Notes under the pieces: model-generated
What the model was told of the DNA's origin: nothing
The model's input: the letters and a program-made list of their open reading frames with translations, nothing else
Databases searched by the model: none
DNA from: Streptomyces zhaozhouensis
GTDB lineage: Bacteria > Actinomycetota > Actinomycetes > Streptomycetales > Streptomycetaceae
Assembly (NCBI RefSeq): GCF_900230195.1
Contig: NZ_OCNE01000002.1
Span: 124,001-188,000 of the forward strand
Length of the DNA stretch: 64,000 bases
Direction of reading: 5' to 3'
Shown: one piece after another, positions 34,015-43,700 of the stretch
Numbering within the stretch: the stretch's first letter is position 1
Layout: every line of letters begins with the position of its first letter
Translations under genes and position numbers: made by a program

Positions 34015-34664
34015 CGGGTCGCCCGCAGCTGCGCGGCGGCGTACTCCTGGAGCTTCTCGATGCTGGTCAGCACCAGGCCCTCGCGGCGGGCGAACTCGGC
34101 CAGGTGGGGCAGCCGGGCCATGGTGCCGTCCTCCAGGATGATCTCCACGATGACGCCGGCGGGGCGCAGGCCGGCGAAGCGGGCCAGGTCCACGGCGGCC
34201 TCGGTGTGGCCGGGCCGCGCCAGGACGCCGCCCGGACGGGCGACCAGCGGGAAGATGTGGCCCGGCCGCCGCAGGTCCTCGCTCTTGCCGTCGAGGATCA
34301 GCTCGATGGTCTTGGCGCGGTCGGGGGCGGAGATGCCGGTGGTGACGCCGTGCTCGGGGCCGCCGTCGACGCTGACGGTGAAGGCGGTGCCGTGGTGGTC
34401 CTCGTTGCGGTCCACCATGGGCGGCAGGTTCAGCTCGGCGGCGCGCTCCTCGGTGACGGAGACGCAGACCAGACCGCGACCGTGCGTGATCATGTAGTTG
34501 ATCGCGGCGGCGTCCGCGTGGTCGGCGGCGACGATCAGGTCGCCCTCGTTCTCGCGGTTCTCGTCGTCGACGACCACGACCAGCTCGCCACGGGCGATGG
34601 CGGCGACGGCGGTGGCGGCCTCGTCGAGGACGATGGGCGGGGCGTCGAGGGTCTGAACGCTCAT
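34011..34664 (-). CDS. ribB: 3,4-dihydroxy-2-butanone-4-phosphate synthase
   Basis: 217 aa. All RibB landmarks are present: VVVDDENRENEGDLIVAADHA, the THGRGLVCVSVTEERA block and RPGHTEAAVDLARFAGL. The enzyme turns ribulose 5-phosphate into formate and L-3,4-dihydroxy-2-butanone 4-phosphate. It has no fused GTP cyclohydrolase II domain. ATG at 34664 with GGAG upstream. It heads the operon with PlsC, SDR, SRPBCC, FabH, ACP and FabF. No FMN riboswitch consensus is visible in 34665-34982 and no other rib gene is near, so it may serve a dedicated pathway. Confidence 0.93.
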   Translation of the reverse strand: MSVQTLDAPPIVLDEAATAVAAIARGELVVVVDDENRENEGDLIVAADHADAAAINYMITHGRGLVCVSVTEERAAELNLPPMVDRNEDHHGTAFTVSVDGGPEHGVTTGISAPDRAKTIELILDGKSEDLRRPGHIFPLVARPGGVLARPGHTEAAVDLARFAGLRPAGVIVEIILEDGTMARLPHLAEFARREGLVLTSIEKLQEYAAAQLRATR

Positions 34665-34785
34665 GGGGATGTCTCCTTCGTTTCCTGCTGTCGGACTGCT
34701 GTCTGGGTCGTGCTGTGCGGTGGTGCGGTGGTGCGGGCCGAGCGCCACAAGGCACACGATCCCTGTCGCAAATCGATGCCGTAAC

Positions 34786-34829
34786 ATCGATGCTTAATCA
34801 TGCATGACAGAACATCGGTGTTGCAACAC
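34786..34829. promoter_or_regulatory. 44-bp regulatory element upstream of ribB, shared with the MMPL gene
   Basis: Starts ATCGATGCTTAATCATGCAT and continues with a conserved CATCGGTG and GCAACA. About 37 of 44 positions match the element at 38907-38950. The core TCATGCATGA is a perfect 10-bp palindrome (34798-34807). It lies in the 318-bp divergent gap between ribB and a MarR gene, so the MarR protein is the likely reader. More ATCGATG/CATGGATG half-sites follow to 34915. Confidence 0.7.
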
Positions 34830-34982
34830 CTTCTTTGGGTTTGATGGACACTTGAAGCGGTATCCATATCGATGACGGGTCATCTTTTTAGGTGTCATGG
34901 ATGTGGCATCATGGAGATGAGCGTTGGCCGCCTCGGCGGCTCCCCCGTTCCCGACGACCTCACAACGACCCGGAGGCCCCCC

Positions 34983-35519
34983 ATGACCCGACGAACATCC
35001 CTGGCCGACCCACCCGTTGACGTGGGCGGTCACGACAGTCCGCCCTCCACGGGCGACACCGAGCTGCGCTACCTGGTCCTCGCCGCGCAGCGCGAGGGCG
35101 CCCGCGCGATGAGCGCCCAACTGCGCCCGCTCGGGCTCACCCCGGCCCAGGCCGAGATCCTGCTGGTGCTCTCCCGCAAGGCCCCGCTGACCCTGGCCGA
35201 GCTGGGACGCCAGGTGGTCTGCGAGAGCGGCAGCCCGAGCCGGCTGGTGGACACCCTGACCAAGGCCGGCCTGGTGGAACGCGAGCCCGGCCGCATCGAC
35301 CGCCGCGTGATCTACCTGCGGCTCAGCACCCGGGGCGAGGAGATGATCCCGCAGCTGCGGGAGGTCGACACCGCGATGGACCGGATGGTGGGCAGCGGGC
35401 TCTCGGAGGAGCACCGGGAGATCGTGATCATGGCCCTTCGCCGCGTCATCGACGGCACACCGAGCGCCGCCACCATCGCGGAGCGGTTCCCGCGCGAGGA
35501 CTTCACCGGGGGGAAGTGA
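34983..35519 (+). CDS. MarR-family regulator of the acyl operon
   Basis: 178 aa from the ATG at 34983, with GGAGG 6 nt upstream; the frame is open from 34872 but that extension has no bias or homology. Winged helix LTPAQAEILLVLSRKAPLTLAELGRQVVCESGSPSRLVDTLTKAGLVEREPGRIDRRVIYLRLS. It is divergent from the ribB operon. Two related elements, one in this gap and one upstream of the MMPL exporter 4 kb away, suggest it coordinates synthesis and export. Confidence 0.9.
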   Translation: MTRRTSLADPPVDVGGHDSPPSTGDTELRYLVLAAQREGARAMSAQLRPLGLTPAQAEILLVLSRKAPLTLAELGRQVVCESGSPSRLVDTLTKAGLVEREPGRIDRRVIYLRLSTRGEEMIPQLREVDTAMDRMVGSGLSEEHREIVIMALRRVIDGTPSAATIAERFPREDFTGGK

Positions 35520-35610
35520 ACGTCCGGCGCCCGTCGGCGCCGACCCACGCCGCCCCCCACGCTCGCGTCGCTCGCGTCACCCGCATGACCGCATGACCGC
35601 CTGACCAGCA

Positions 35611-35650
35611 CGGCCGAGGACCCTCGCGAGCTCGCGAGGGTCCTCGGCCG
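35611..35650. terminator. 40-bp perfect palindrome after the MarR gene
   Basis: Arm cggccgaggaccctcgcgag (35611-35630) is followed directly by its exact reverse complement (35631-35650). As RNA it forms a long stem with almost no loop, suitable for termination about 90 bp after the MarR stop. It is preceded by short gcatgaccgc repeats. Confidence 0.75.
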
Positions 35651-35737
35651 TTCCCGGGAGGCGCGGCGCCCACGCGGCCCGAACGCCCCGGCCCGAACGC
35701 CGACCACCCGCCGCCCCCGGCGACCGACCACCCGCCG

Positions 35738-36185
35738 GCCGCGCCTATGCGCGCGCTTCCGTGCTGTTCCGCGCTGTTCCGTGCTTCCGCGCCGCTCCGC
35801 GCTTGCGCGCTGTTTCGCGCGCCCCTGCGTCGTTCCGCGCGCGCCCGCGCCGTTCCGCGCTTCCGCGCCGTTCCGCGCGTCACCGCGTCGTTCCACGCGC
35901 CACCGCCGGGGCCGCCCCAGCCGCAGGCGCGCAGCACAGCCGGCAGGACCGGCAAGGCCGGCAGGGGCCGCAGGACCGCAGGACCAGCAGGAGCAGCAGG
36001 GTCGCAGGACCGCACGACCGGCAGGGCCGGCAGAACCGCCGGACCGCAAAGCGGCAGACCGGCTGGGCAGCAGGACCGGCCGGACCACACGACCGCAGAG
36101 CGGCCGGACCGAACGCCGGCAACGCCGCACGACCGGCGACGCCGGCAACCCCGCAGGAACCGGCAAGGCCGGCAAGGCCATCCGT
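35738..36185. repeat. Degenerate repeat tract in a gene-free kilobase
   Basis: 35738-35905 consists of degenerate gttccgcgc / cttccgcgcc words; 35935-36185 of degenerate cgcaggaccggcagg words. Open frames through it are low-complexity artefacts. The whole interval 35520-36501 between the MarR gene and the end of the MMPL gene has no gene I can support. Confidence 0.6.
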
Positions 36186-36438
36186 AGGCGGAGAAGGCGC
36201 GCGGTCCACGGCGCGCGTGGCCTGCCGTGGACCGGCGGAGCCCCGCCCGCCCAGGCGCGCGCGAGGGGCCCGGCCGGCGCGCTTCTCGACGGTGCGGACC
36301 CGGGAGGCGCGAAGGGCCGGCGGGACGCCCCTCCCGCGGCGCCACGGGGCCGCCGGGCGGCCGGGCGCCGGGAAGGGGTCCGGCGGCCTCCCCGGGGCGC
36401 CGAGCGCCGCCGAGGGCAGACCCCGCCCCCGGACATGC

Positions 36439-36474
36439 CTGTGCCGCCCGGCCTGGTGAGGCCGGGCGGCACAG
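36439..36474 (-). terminator. Terminator of the MMPL gene
   Basis: Perfect 16-bp stem ctgtgccgcccggcct (36439-36454) / aggccgggcggcacag (36459-36474) with loop ggtg, 28 bp beyond the MMPL stop codon on the minus strand. Confidence 0.88.
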
Positions 36475-36501
36475 ACGGTCTGCGCTACGTCGGGGGAAAC
36501 G

Positions 36502-38820
36502 TCAGCGCAGGGCGGGGGCGGCGGACCGGGGAGAGTCCGCCTCGGAGGAGACCTCCGCGCCCGGGGGGAGGGAGTCGGGACCGTCGGCGGCCTCGATCGG
36601 GGCCGGGGGGTCGGTCGGGGCGGTTCCCGCCGGCCGACGTCCCCAGATCCGCTCACCGATCAACAGAAGCGCTGCCGGCATCAGCAGGCGACGGACGACG
36701 ACCGCGTCCAGCAGAACGGCGACCGCGAGGCTGATGCCCAGTTCGCGAACGATGCTGATCTGTGCACTCGTGAAGGAAGCAAACACGGCCACCATGATCG
36801 CCGCCGCTCCGTTGACCAGACCGGCCGTGCGGGCCAGGCCGCCGAGGACGGCCTGGCGGTGCGGGACACCGTCCAGGTACATCTCCCGCATCCGGGAGAA
36901 CATGATCACCATGTAGTCCATGCTCAGGCCGAACATCACGGCGAAGAGCATGAGCGGGGTGACGCTGTTGATGCTCTGCTCGCCGTTGCCGGAGACCAGC
37001 GCCAGGACGCCCAGGCTGGCCGCGACGACCGCCACGTTCAGCGCGAGGGCCAGCAGCGGCAGCAGCACCGAGCGGAAGGCGGCCAGCAGGATCAGGAAGC
37101 TGAGCAGGGCGACGAAGCCGACGACCACGGGGGCCGAGCGCAGCACCAGGCTGTCGAAGTCGGATCCGGTCGCGGTGGCGCCCGCGATCTTCGCCTCGAC
37201 GCCGGTGCCGGTCAGGTCGTCGACCTCGGAACGCAGCTCGCCGACCAGGTCGTGGGCCACGGAGCTGTCCGGGTCACCGGCGGCGATCACCATCACCCGG
37301 GTGACCAGCGAGCCGTCCTCGGTGCTGACCAGCTGGGCCACGGCGGCCGCGGCCTCGTCGTCGAGGGTCAGCGTGCCGTCCAGGGCCTGCGTCAACTCCG
37401 CGGCGCCCAGCGGGAGATCGGAGACGCTGCGCACCTCGTCGGCGCCGGGCAGCCCCGCCGCCCGGTCGGCGACGGCGCCGGCGGTCTCCAGCAGTTCGGC
37501 GGCGTTCGCCTCGTCGGCGGTGAGCACCACCTGGATCGGGAACATCTCGCGGATGCCGATGTCCTCCTGGATGCGCTCCATGCCGACCCTGGCCTCGTCT
37601 GAGGCGGGCAGGATGTCGGCGCTGGCGACCGGGACGCGCAGGGTGAGCTGGGTCGCGGGCAGGGCGAGCACGGTGAAGCCGACGGCCAGGCCGGCCAGCA
37701 CGACGCCGGGGCGCCCGGGGAAACGGGTGACGCGCGGGGCGTCGGCGTTCCCGTCGGCCGAGGCGGCGGAGCCGGTGTCGCCCGTCGGGGAGCCGGCGGC
37801 GCCGGAGCGCGAACGGCGGCGCAGCGAGCCCCAGTTGATCCGGTGGCCGAGCAGGCTCAGCACGGCCGGCAGCAGGGTGATCGCCATCAGCACCGCGATC
37901 ACGGAGACCGCGACGCCGCCCAGCGCGATGCTGGTGAAGGACATGGCGCGGGGAACGAAGAGCGCGGAGAGCGCGACGACCACGGCCAGGCCGCTGAAGA
38001 GCACCGAGTGGCCGACGGTGGCCATGGTGCGCTCCAGGGCGCGGCGCACGTCGAGCCCCTCGGCCAGCTCCTCGCGGAACCGCTTGACGATGAAGAGCGA
38101 GTAGTCGACGGCGACGGCCAGGCCGACCATGGTGACGATGTTGGTGAAGAGGCTGTTGACGTCGGTCACCTTGGTCATCGCGAAGCCGATGGCCTGGGTG
38201 ATCATCAGGGTCACGCCGGCCAGCGCGAGCGGCACCGCCATGGCGGCGACCGACCGGAAGACCAGCAGCAGCACGACGAAGAGCACCGGGAACGCGATGA
38301 GTTCGGCGCGCGTGACGTCGTCCTTGGAGTGCATGTTGAGCGCGTAGTCGAGCGCGGGGGCGCCGGTCACGTTGACCTCGACGTCCGGGCCCACGGCCTC
38401 GCCCACGTCGTCCCGCACGTCGGGGACGAGGTTCTGGACGGTGGTGTTGTCGCTGGTGAAGGCGACCTGGAGGAAGGTGGTCCGGCCGTCTTCCGAGACC
38501 CAGCCGGGCTGGTCGTCGCGGTCGACGACGGCCGACACCCCCTCCCGGTCGGCGGCCTGGCCGGCCGTGTCGACTGCGGCGTCGACGGCCGCCGGGTCGT
38601 CGCCGTTGAGGACGATCAGCAGGGAGTTGGGGGCCTCGTCGAACGCCGCCTCAAGGGTCTCCTGGGCGTCGACGGACGCGCCCCTGGGGTCGGAGAACCC
38701 ACCGGCCTTGAGGGCCCCGGTGAGCTGGAGGGCGAAGGGCATGGCCACGGCGAGGATGACCAGCCAGCCGAGGACGACGGCCTTGGGCCGGTCGAGGGAC
38801 AAACGTGTCAGTGTCTTCAT
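36502..38820 (-). CDS. MMPL/RND-family lipid or drug exporter
   Basis: 772 aa. It begins with one membrane segment (VVLGWLVILAVAMPFALQL), then a large outer loop, six membrane segments, an inner hydrophilic linker (RRRSRSGAAGSPTGDTGS), and the same pattern repeated: the two-half MMPL layout. The proton-relay region VDYSLFIVKRFREEL in half 1 is matched by MDYMVIMFSRMREMYLDGV in half 2. MMPL proteins export lipids and lipid-like secondary metabolites (MmpL, ActII-3). Its promoter shares a 44-bp element with the ribB operon, so it probably exports that pathway's product. Confidence 0.93.
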   Translation of the reverse strand: MKTLTRLSLDRPKAVVLGWLVILAVAMPFALQLTGALKAGGFSDPRGASVDAQETLEAAFDEAPNSLLIVLNGDDPAAVDAAVDTAGQAADREGVSAVVDRDDQPGWVSEDGRTTFLQVAFTSDNTTVQNLVPDVRDDVGEAVGPDVEVNVTGAPALDYALNMHSKDDVTRAELIAFPVLFVVLLLVFRSVAAMAVPLALAGVTLMITQAIGFAMTKVTDVNSLFTNIVTMVGLAVAVDYSLFIVKRFREELAEGLDVRRALERTMATVGHSVLFSGLAVVVALSALFVPRAMSFTSIALGGVAVSVIAVLMAITLLPAVLSLLGHRINWGSLRRRSRSGAAGSPTGDTGSAASADGNADAPRVTRFPGRPGVVLAGLAVGFTVLALPATQLTLRVPVASADILPASDEARVGMERIQEDIGIREMFPIQVVLTADEANAAELLETAGAVADRAAGLPGADEVRSVSDLPLGAAELTQALDGTLTLDDEAAAAVAQLVSTEDGSLVTRVMVIAAGDPDSSVAHDLVGELRSEVDDLTGTGVEAKIAGATATGSDFDSLVLRSAPVVVGFVALLSFLILLAAFRSVLLPLLALALNVAVVAASLGVLALVSGNGEQSINSVTPLMLFAVMFGLSMDYMVIMFSRMREMYLDGVPHRQAVLGGLARTAGLVNGAAAIMVAVFASFTSAQISIVRELGISLAVAVLLDAVVVRRLLMPAALLLIGERIWGRRPAGTAPTDPPAPIEAADGPDSLPPGAEVSSEADSPRSAAPALR

Positions 38821-38906
38821 TTTCCGCTCCTGGAGTGCTGCCCGGCAGCCGTGGACGCCGGGCACGCCGACACGACTCAGGGCGACCATCCGATTGATGT
38901 CGCGTA

Positions 38907-38950
38907 ATCGATGCTTCATCATGCATGACACGCCATCGATGACGCAACAT
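38907..38950. promoter_or_regulatory. 44-bp regulatory element upstream of the MMPL gene
   Basis: Begins ATCGATGCTTCATCATGCAT, then CATCGATG and GCAACA at the same distances as in the element at 34786-34829. TCATGCATGA (38919-38928) is the shared palindrome. It is 87 bp upstream of the MMPL start codon. The remainder of 38821-39629 has short gc-rich direct repeats near 39050-39180 and no firm gene. Confidence 0.7.
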
Positions 38951-39264
38951 CTGTGGGGCGACATCCTTGTCGGATCACGCATCAAACGGCTCCGCCGCAG
39001 GTGACGGACCCGGGAAACGCCGGTAATCGCACGCTCGTTCACGGGGTTGGGCCCGCCGGACCCCGCGCCCGGCTTGCGCCTGGCCTTGCACCCGGCATTG
39101 CGCCGGGGCTTACGCCGGGGCTTGGCGGGGCGCCCCCGAAGCCGCTCGGGAGTCCGCCGGTCCCGCTCGGGCTCCGCCCCGGGGAACGGCGCGGCGGGAA
39201 CCGCGCGGCGCCCGACCGCGTCCTCGCGGTGAGGGGTGACGCGGCGTACGGGGGTGCGTGCGGG

Positions 39265-39411
39265 ATGACCGGGAACAACGGGTGGCGGGTGGCGTTCGGG
39301 GCGGCGGCGGCGCTGCTGCTCCTGGCGTTGGGCGCGCTGGTGAGAGAGGCCGAGGCCCGTCAGGAGCCGTCGGGGGGCGCGGAGTTGACGGTGGTGTTCC
39401 CCGGGGAGTGA
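39265..39411 (+). CDS. Possible 48-aa membrane protein
   Basis: ATG at 39265 within a longer low-complexity frame. The product has one membrane segment (WRVAFGAAAALLLLALGALV) followed by REAEARQEPSGGAELTVVFPGE. The ribosome binding site is poor. It could be a small inner-membrane protein or a chance frame. Confidence 0.3.
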   Translation: MTGNNGWRVAFGAAAALLLLALGALVREAEARQEPSGGAELTVVFPGE

Positions 39412-39629
39412 GCGGGACGCCCTCGTAGCCGTGTCGCGTCCTGTCGGCGCCCGTCTGCGGCCGTTCGCGGCCGTCCGCGCCCGGTCGCCGCCGCCGTCGT
39501 CGTCTCGAAGTGGCGGGCGTTGTCGGTGGGCGCCGCTACGATGTGACATCGGAGAGTAACCGTCTGGCCATTCCCTGAGAGGCCGGCGGTCGGGAGGGGC
39601 CCTGCGGGGTCGGGATTCGGGGGCAGAGC

Positions 39630-40580
39630 ATGGACGGGTGGGGCGAGGGGGCCCGCGTGGACGCCGGTGCGGCGCCGGAGCGGGCCGTGACGAAAGCGCC
39701 GGGATGGCGGCGGGTCACCGCCTGGCTGGTGGACTACGCGCTGGTGGTCACGGTCGCCGTGCTGCTGGGGTTCCTGACCTTCCACCGGATCAGCGCCATG
39801 CTGGGCGACGTGGAGGGGCTGGCCGGCACCGGGGTGTGGAAGGTCGTCACCTCGGACGGCGATCTCGCCGAGGCCGGGCAGGCGTTGGGCGAGTCGCTGT
39901 GGCGCCGCTCGATACGCGCCGTGCAGCAGGGCTTCGCGCTGCTGGTACTGGCCACCTTCCTCTACCAGTTCCTGTCGTTGGCGTTCGCCGGCACCACCCT
40001 GGGCAAGGCACTGCTGGGGCTGCGGGTCTCCCCCGCCGGCGGCGGGGGCGGCGTGGTCGGCGCCGCGGGTGACGCGGCGCGGCCGAGCCGGCGCGCGGCG
40101 GCGGTGCGGGCGGCGGTCACCACGGTCGCCGACGTGGGGCTGCTGTCGCTGGCCTGCTGCCTGCTGCTGTCGGGCGCCTTCCTGGCCAGCGGGGCGGTGC
40201 TGGTGCTGACGGTGGTGGTCTTCCTGGCCAACGCGACACCGGCGTTGGCCGGCGACCGGCGTTCGCTGGCCGACCGGTGCGCGGGGACCCGCGTGGACGG
40301 CGGGCTGCTCGGGGCGACGGCCGCCGCCACCGCGCGGTACACGGCGCAGGGCGGCCGGGCCGCGTGGCAGGCGGCGCAGCGCGTCGCCGAGTCGGAGCGC
40401 GCCAGGGCGGCGATCGGCCGGGGGCGGCGGTTGCTGCCGGGGGGCCGCGCGGCGGCGCCGGGCGAGGTGCCGGCCGGGCCGCCGGCCGCCGGCCCGGTCG
40501 GCGGCCCCCCGATACCCGGGGCGGCCCCGCGCGCGGGCGGCGGTCTTCCGCCGGACGACGACGGGGCGCGCCACTTCTGA
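39630..40580 (+). CDS. RDD-family membrane protein
   Basis: 316 aa. RDD domain: GWRRVTAWLVDYALVVTVAVLLGFL (Arg and Asp of the signature) at residues 25-49, LYQFLSLAFAGTTLGKALLGLRV, and a third hydrophobic stretch ending NATPALAGDRRSLADRCAGTRV. The C-terminal 90 residues are Pro/Gly/Ala-rich and cytoplasmic. Function in this family is not settled. It stands 169 bp before the RHS-type gene in the same direction. Confidence 0.85.
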   Translation: MDGWGEGARVDAGAAPERAVTKAPGWRRVTAWLVDYALVVTVAVLLGFLTFHRISAMLGDVEGLAGTGVWKVVTSDGDLAEAGQALGESLWRRSIRAVQQGFALLVLATFLYQFLSLAFAGTTLGKALLGLRVSPAGGGGGVVGAAGDAARPSRRAAAVRAAVTTVADVGLLSLACCLLLSGAFLASGAVLVLTVVVFLANATPALAGDRRSLADRCAGTRVDGGLLGATAAATARYTAQGGRAAWQAAQRVAESERARAAIGRGRRLLPGGRAAAPGEVPAGPPAAGPVGGPPIPGAAPRAGGGLPPDDDGARHF

Positions 40581-40749
40581 GGCCGGCCCGCGTCCCGGGC
40601 CGCGTGAAGTGGGGAAACGACCACTGTAACGGCGAGCGGCGGGCTCGGGGGCCCCAGTTGATGACCTTCCCCCGGCGCCCTACGGTCGGTGAGCAGGACG
40701 GTTCGCCCGGCAGCGCCGCCGGGCGGCTGAGGGAAGGTGGAAGAGCGCC

Positions 40750-43700
40750 ATGACCGGGTCACCGCTGGGCGGATCGGCCGGTGAGGGTTCCCCGCTGGAC
40801 GGTTCCCCCCTCGCCGGGGTGCCGAGAGTCGCGACGCCCTCGCTCGCGGAGCCCGAGGAGCTGTGGCGGGGACCGTGGCTCGGCCCGGTGGCGCCGGAGT
40901 CGGGCCGCCCCCGGCTGGCCCCGCTGTGGGCCGGCGAGGAGCGGCCGGTCGCGCGGCCGTTGCCCGGCATCGACGGCGTCGATCCGCTGCGCGGCCGGCT
41001 GCGGCTGACCTCGGAGGACGTCCGGCTGCAAGGGGTGCTGCCCCTGGTGCTGACGCGCCATCACCGGGGCAGGACCAGGGCTGGCCGCGCGTTCGGCGTG
41101 GCCTGGGCCTCCACGCTCGACCAGCGGCTGCTGCTGCGGGACCGCTCGGTGCGGCTGGTGACGGAGACCGGCCGGCTGCTGCACTACCCGCGGCCGGAGG
41201 CCGGTTCCGGCCGTCCCGTGCTGCCCGAGCGCGGCGGGCGCTGGCCGCTGACCTGGGACGGCACGCCGGGCGGCACGATCACCGTCCACCGGCCCGAGGC
41301 CCGGCTCACGCTGCGCTTCCGGTCGTTGCCCGACGGCACGGGCGCCGAGCTGCCGCTGGTCGCCGTCGTCGACAGCTGGGGCAACGCGCTGGCCATCCGC
41401 CGGGACGCCAGGGGCCGCCCCCGGGAGATCACGCACAGCGGCGGCCACCGGCTCGGGTTCGAGACCGACGCCGCCGGGCGGGTGGTCGAGGCGCGGCTGC
41501 TGAGCGCCGAGGGCGCGCCCACGCTGCTGCGCTGCCGGTACGACCGCGCGGGCAACCTGACCGAGGTGGAGGACGCCGCCGGTGGTGTCGAGCACCACCT
41601 CTACGACGAGGACCGCCGGATCGTCGAGCGCCGGGACCGCGCAGGCGACACCTTCCGCTACACGCACGACGCGCGCGGCCGGATCGTCGCGGTCGCCGGG
41701 CCCGACGGGCTGCGTTCCCGCACGTTCGCCTACGAGGGCGCCAGGACCACGCGGACCGACGCGCTGGGCGAGGCGTGGGTCTTCACACGCGACGGCTCGG
41801 GCCAACTGGTCTCCCTGACCGACCCCCTGGGGAACGTGACCCGCTACACCTGCGACGCCGAGGGACGGCTGCTGACCGTCACCGACCCGCTCGGGCACAC
41901 CACGACCCACCGCTACGACCCGCTCGGCCACCTGGTCGAGACCGTCTGGCCGGACGGCACCCGGCGCACCGTCGAGCACGACGCGGACGGCCGGCCCACG
42001 CTGTGTGTCGCGGAGGACGGCGAGACCACCCGGCTGGCCTGGGACGCGCGCGGCGGACTCGCCTCGGTGACGGCGCCCGGCGGGCGTCATCTGCGGCTGA
42101 CCCACCACCCGCGCGGCGCGCTGGCCACCGTCACCGACGCCCTCGGCGCGGAGTGGCGGTACACGTGCGACCGGGCCGGGCTGCCGGTCTCCGTCACGGA
42201 CCCGACCGGCGAGACCACGACCCTGGAGCGGGACGCGCACGGCGCCGTGGTGCGGATCACCGGCCCCGGGGGCGGCCAGCGGCGGGTGGAGCGCGACGCC
42301 CTCGGCCGGGTCGTGGCGCTGACCGACGCGACGGGGGCGGAGGACCGGTGGCGGCGCGATCCGCTGGGCCGGCTCGTCGCCCACACCGACCCGGCCGGCG
42401 GCGAGACCCGCTGGGAGCGCGGCCCGCTCGGCCTCGTGCACGCCCTCACCCGCCCCGACGGCCGGACGCTGCGCTACGCGTACGACGCCGAGGGGCGGCG
42501 GACCAGGATCGTCGACGCCGCCGGCCGCGCCTGGGAGTACACCCACGACGCGGCCGGCCGGCCCGTGGAGTTGGCGGACGTCGGGGAGCGCCCGATCCGG
42601 CTGCGCCACGACGCGGCGGGCCGGTGCGTCGGCTGGACCAACGGCGCCGGCCAGCGGGTCTCGCTCCGCCTCGACGCCCGGGGCCGGCTGGTGGAGCGGC
42701 GCACCGACCTGGGCCGGGACGTCTTCCGTTACGACGAGGTCGGCCGGCTGGTCGCCGCGGAGAACAGCGAGATCCGGCTGACGATCGAGCGCGACCCGTT
42801 CGGCGCGGTGCTGGCCGAGCTGGTGGGCGACCGCGCCGTGACGTTCGAACGGGACGCGGCGGGGCGCACGGTCCGGCTGACGCACCCCTCGGGCGGCACG
42901 ACCGAGCAGACGCGGGACGCCGCGGGCCGGCTGGTGGAGCTGACCGCCGACGGCCACCGGGTGGCGCTGGAGCTGGACGCCGACGGGCGGGAGGTGGCGC
43001 GCGGATTCGGCAGGTCGGGCGCGGTGCGCCAGCGGTGGGACGCGGCGGGGCGGCTGGTGGAGCAGACGCTGCTCTCGGGCACCTCGCGCCGCCGCCGCGG
43101 CTGGGAGTACCGGGCGGACGGCGCCCTGACCGGCTCCTTCGACGAGGTGGCGGGCGAGACGCGCTGGGAACGGGACGCGGTCGGCCGCCCCACCCGGGTG
43201 CGGGAGGCGGCGGGCGAGACGGCGTTCGAGTACGACGCCCGGGGACAACTGGCGGGCATCGAGCGGGAGTTCGACGGCCCGCTGCTGGTCGCCGACGCGG
43301 CGGGCGCCGGCTGGCGGCACGACGCGCGGGGGCGGGTGGTCGCGACGACGCGGAAGCTGCCTTCCGGCGCCGTCGGCACCTGCCACTACACGTGGGACGC
43401 GCTGGATCGACTGACTGACGTGGTCATGCCCGACGGCAGTCACTGGCACTACGTCCACGACCCGCTGGGGCGGCGGGTGGCGCGGCAGTTGCTGGACGAG
43501 TTCGGCGAGGTCAGGGAGCGTTCGACGGTCGACTGGGCGGGCGGGGTCCCGGTGGCCCGCACCGACCCGGACGGCTCGGTGACCAGCTGGCACTGGGCGC
43601 CGGACGACCACCGCCGCCCGTTGGCGCAGACGGAGAGCGGCGGCCGGCTGCTCGGGGTGGTCACCGACCCGGACGGCACGCCGACCGAGCTGGTCGACGA

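Noticed and set aside
34665..34982. FMN riboswitch upstream of ribB
   Set aside because: The conserved RFN core sequences are not visible; the gap is explained by MarR-type palindromes.
35312..36472. Two minus-strand frames of 280 and 386 aa downstream of the MarR gene
   Set aside because: They are low-complexity translations of repeats with no start signal.
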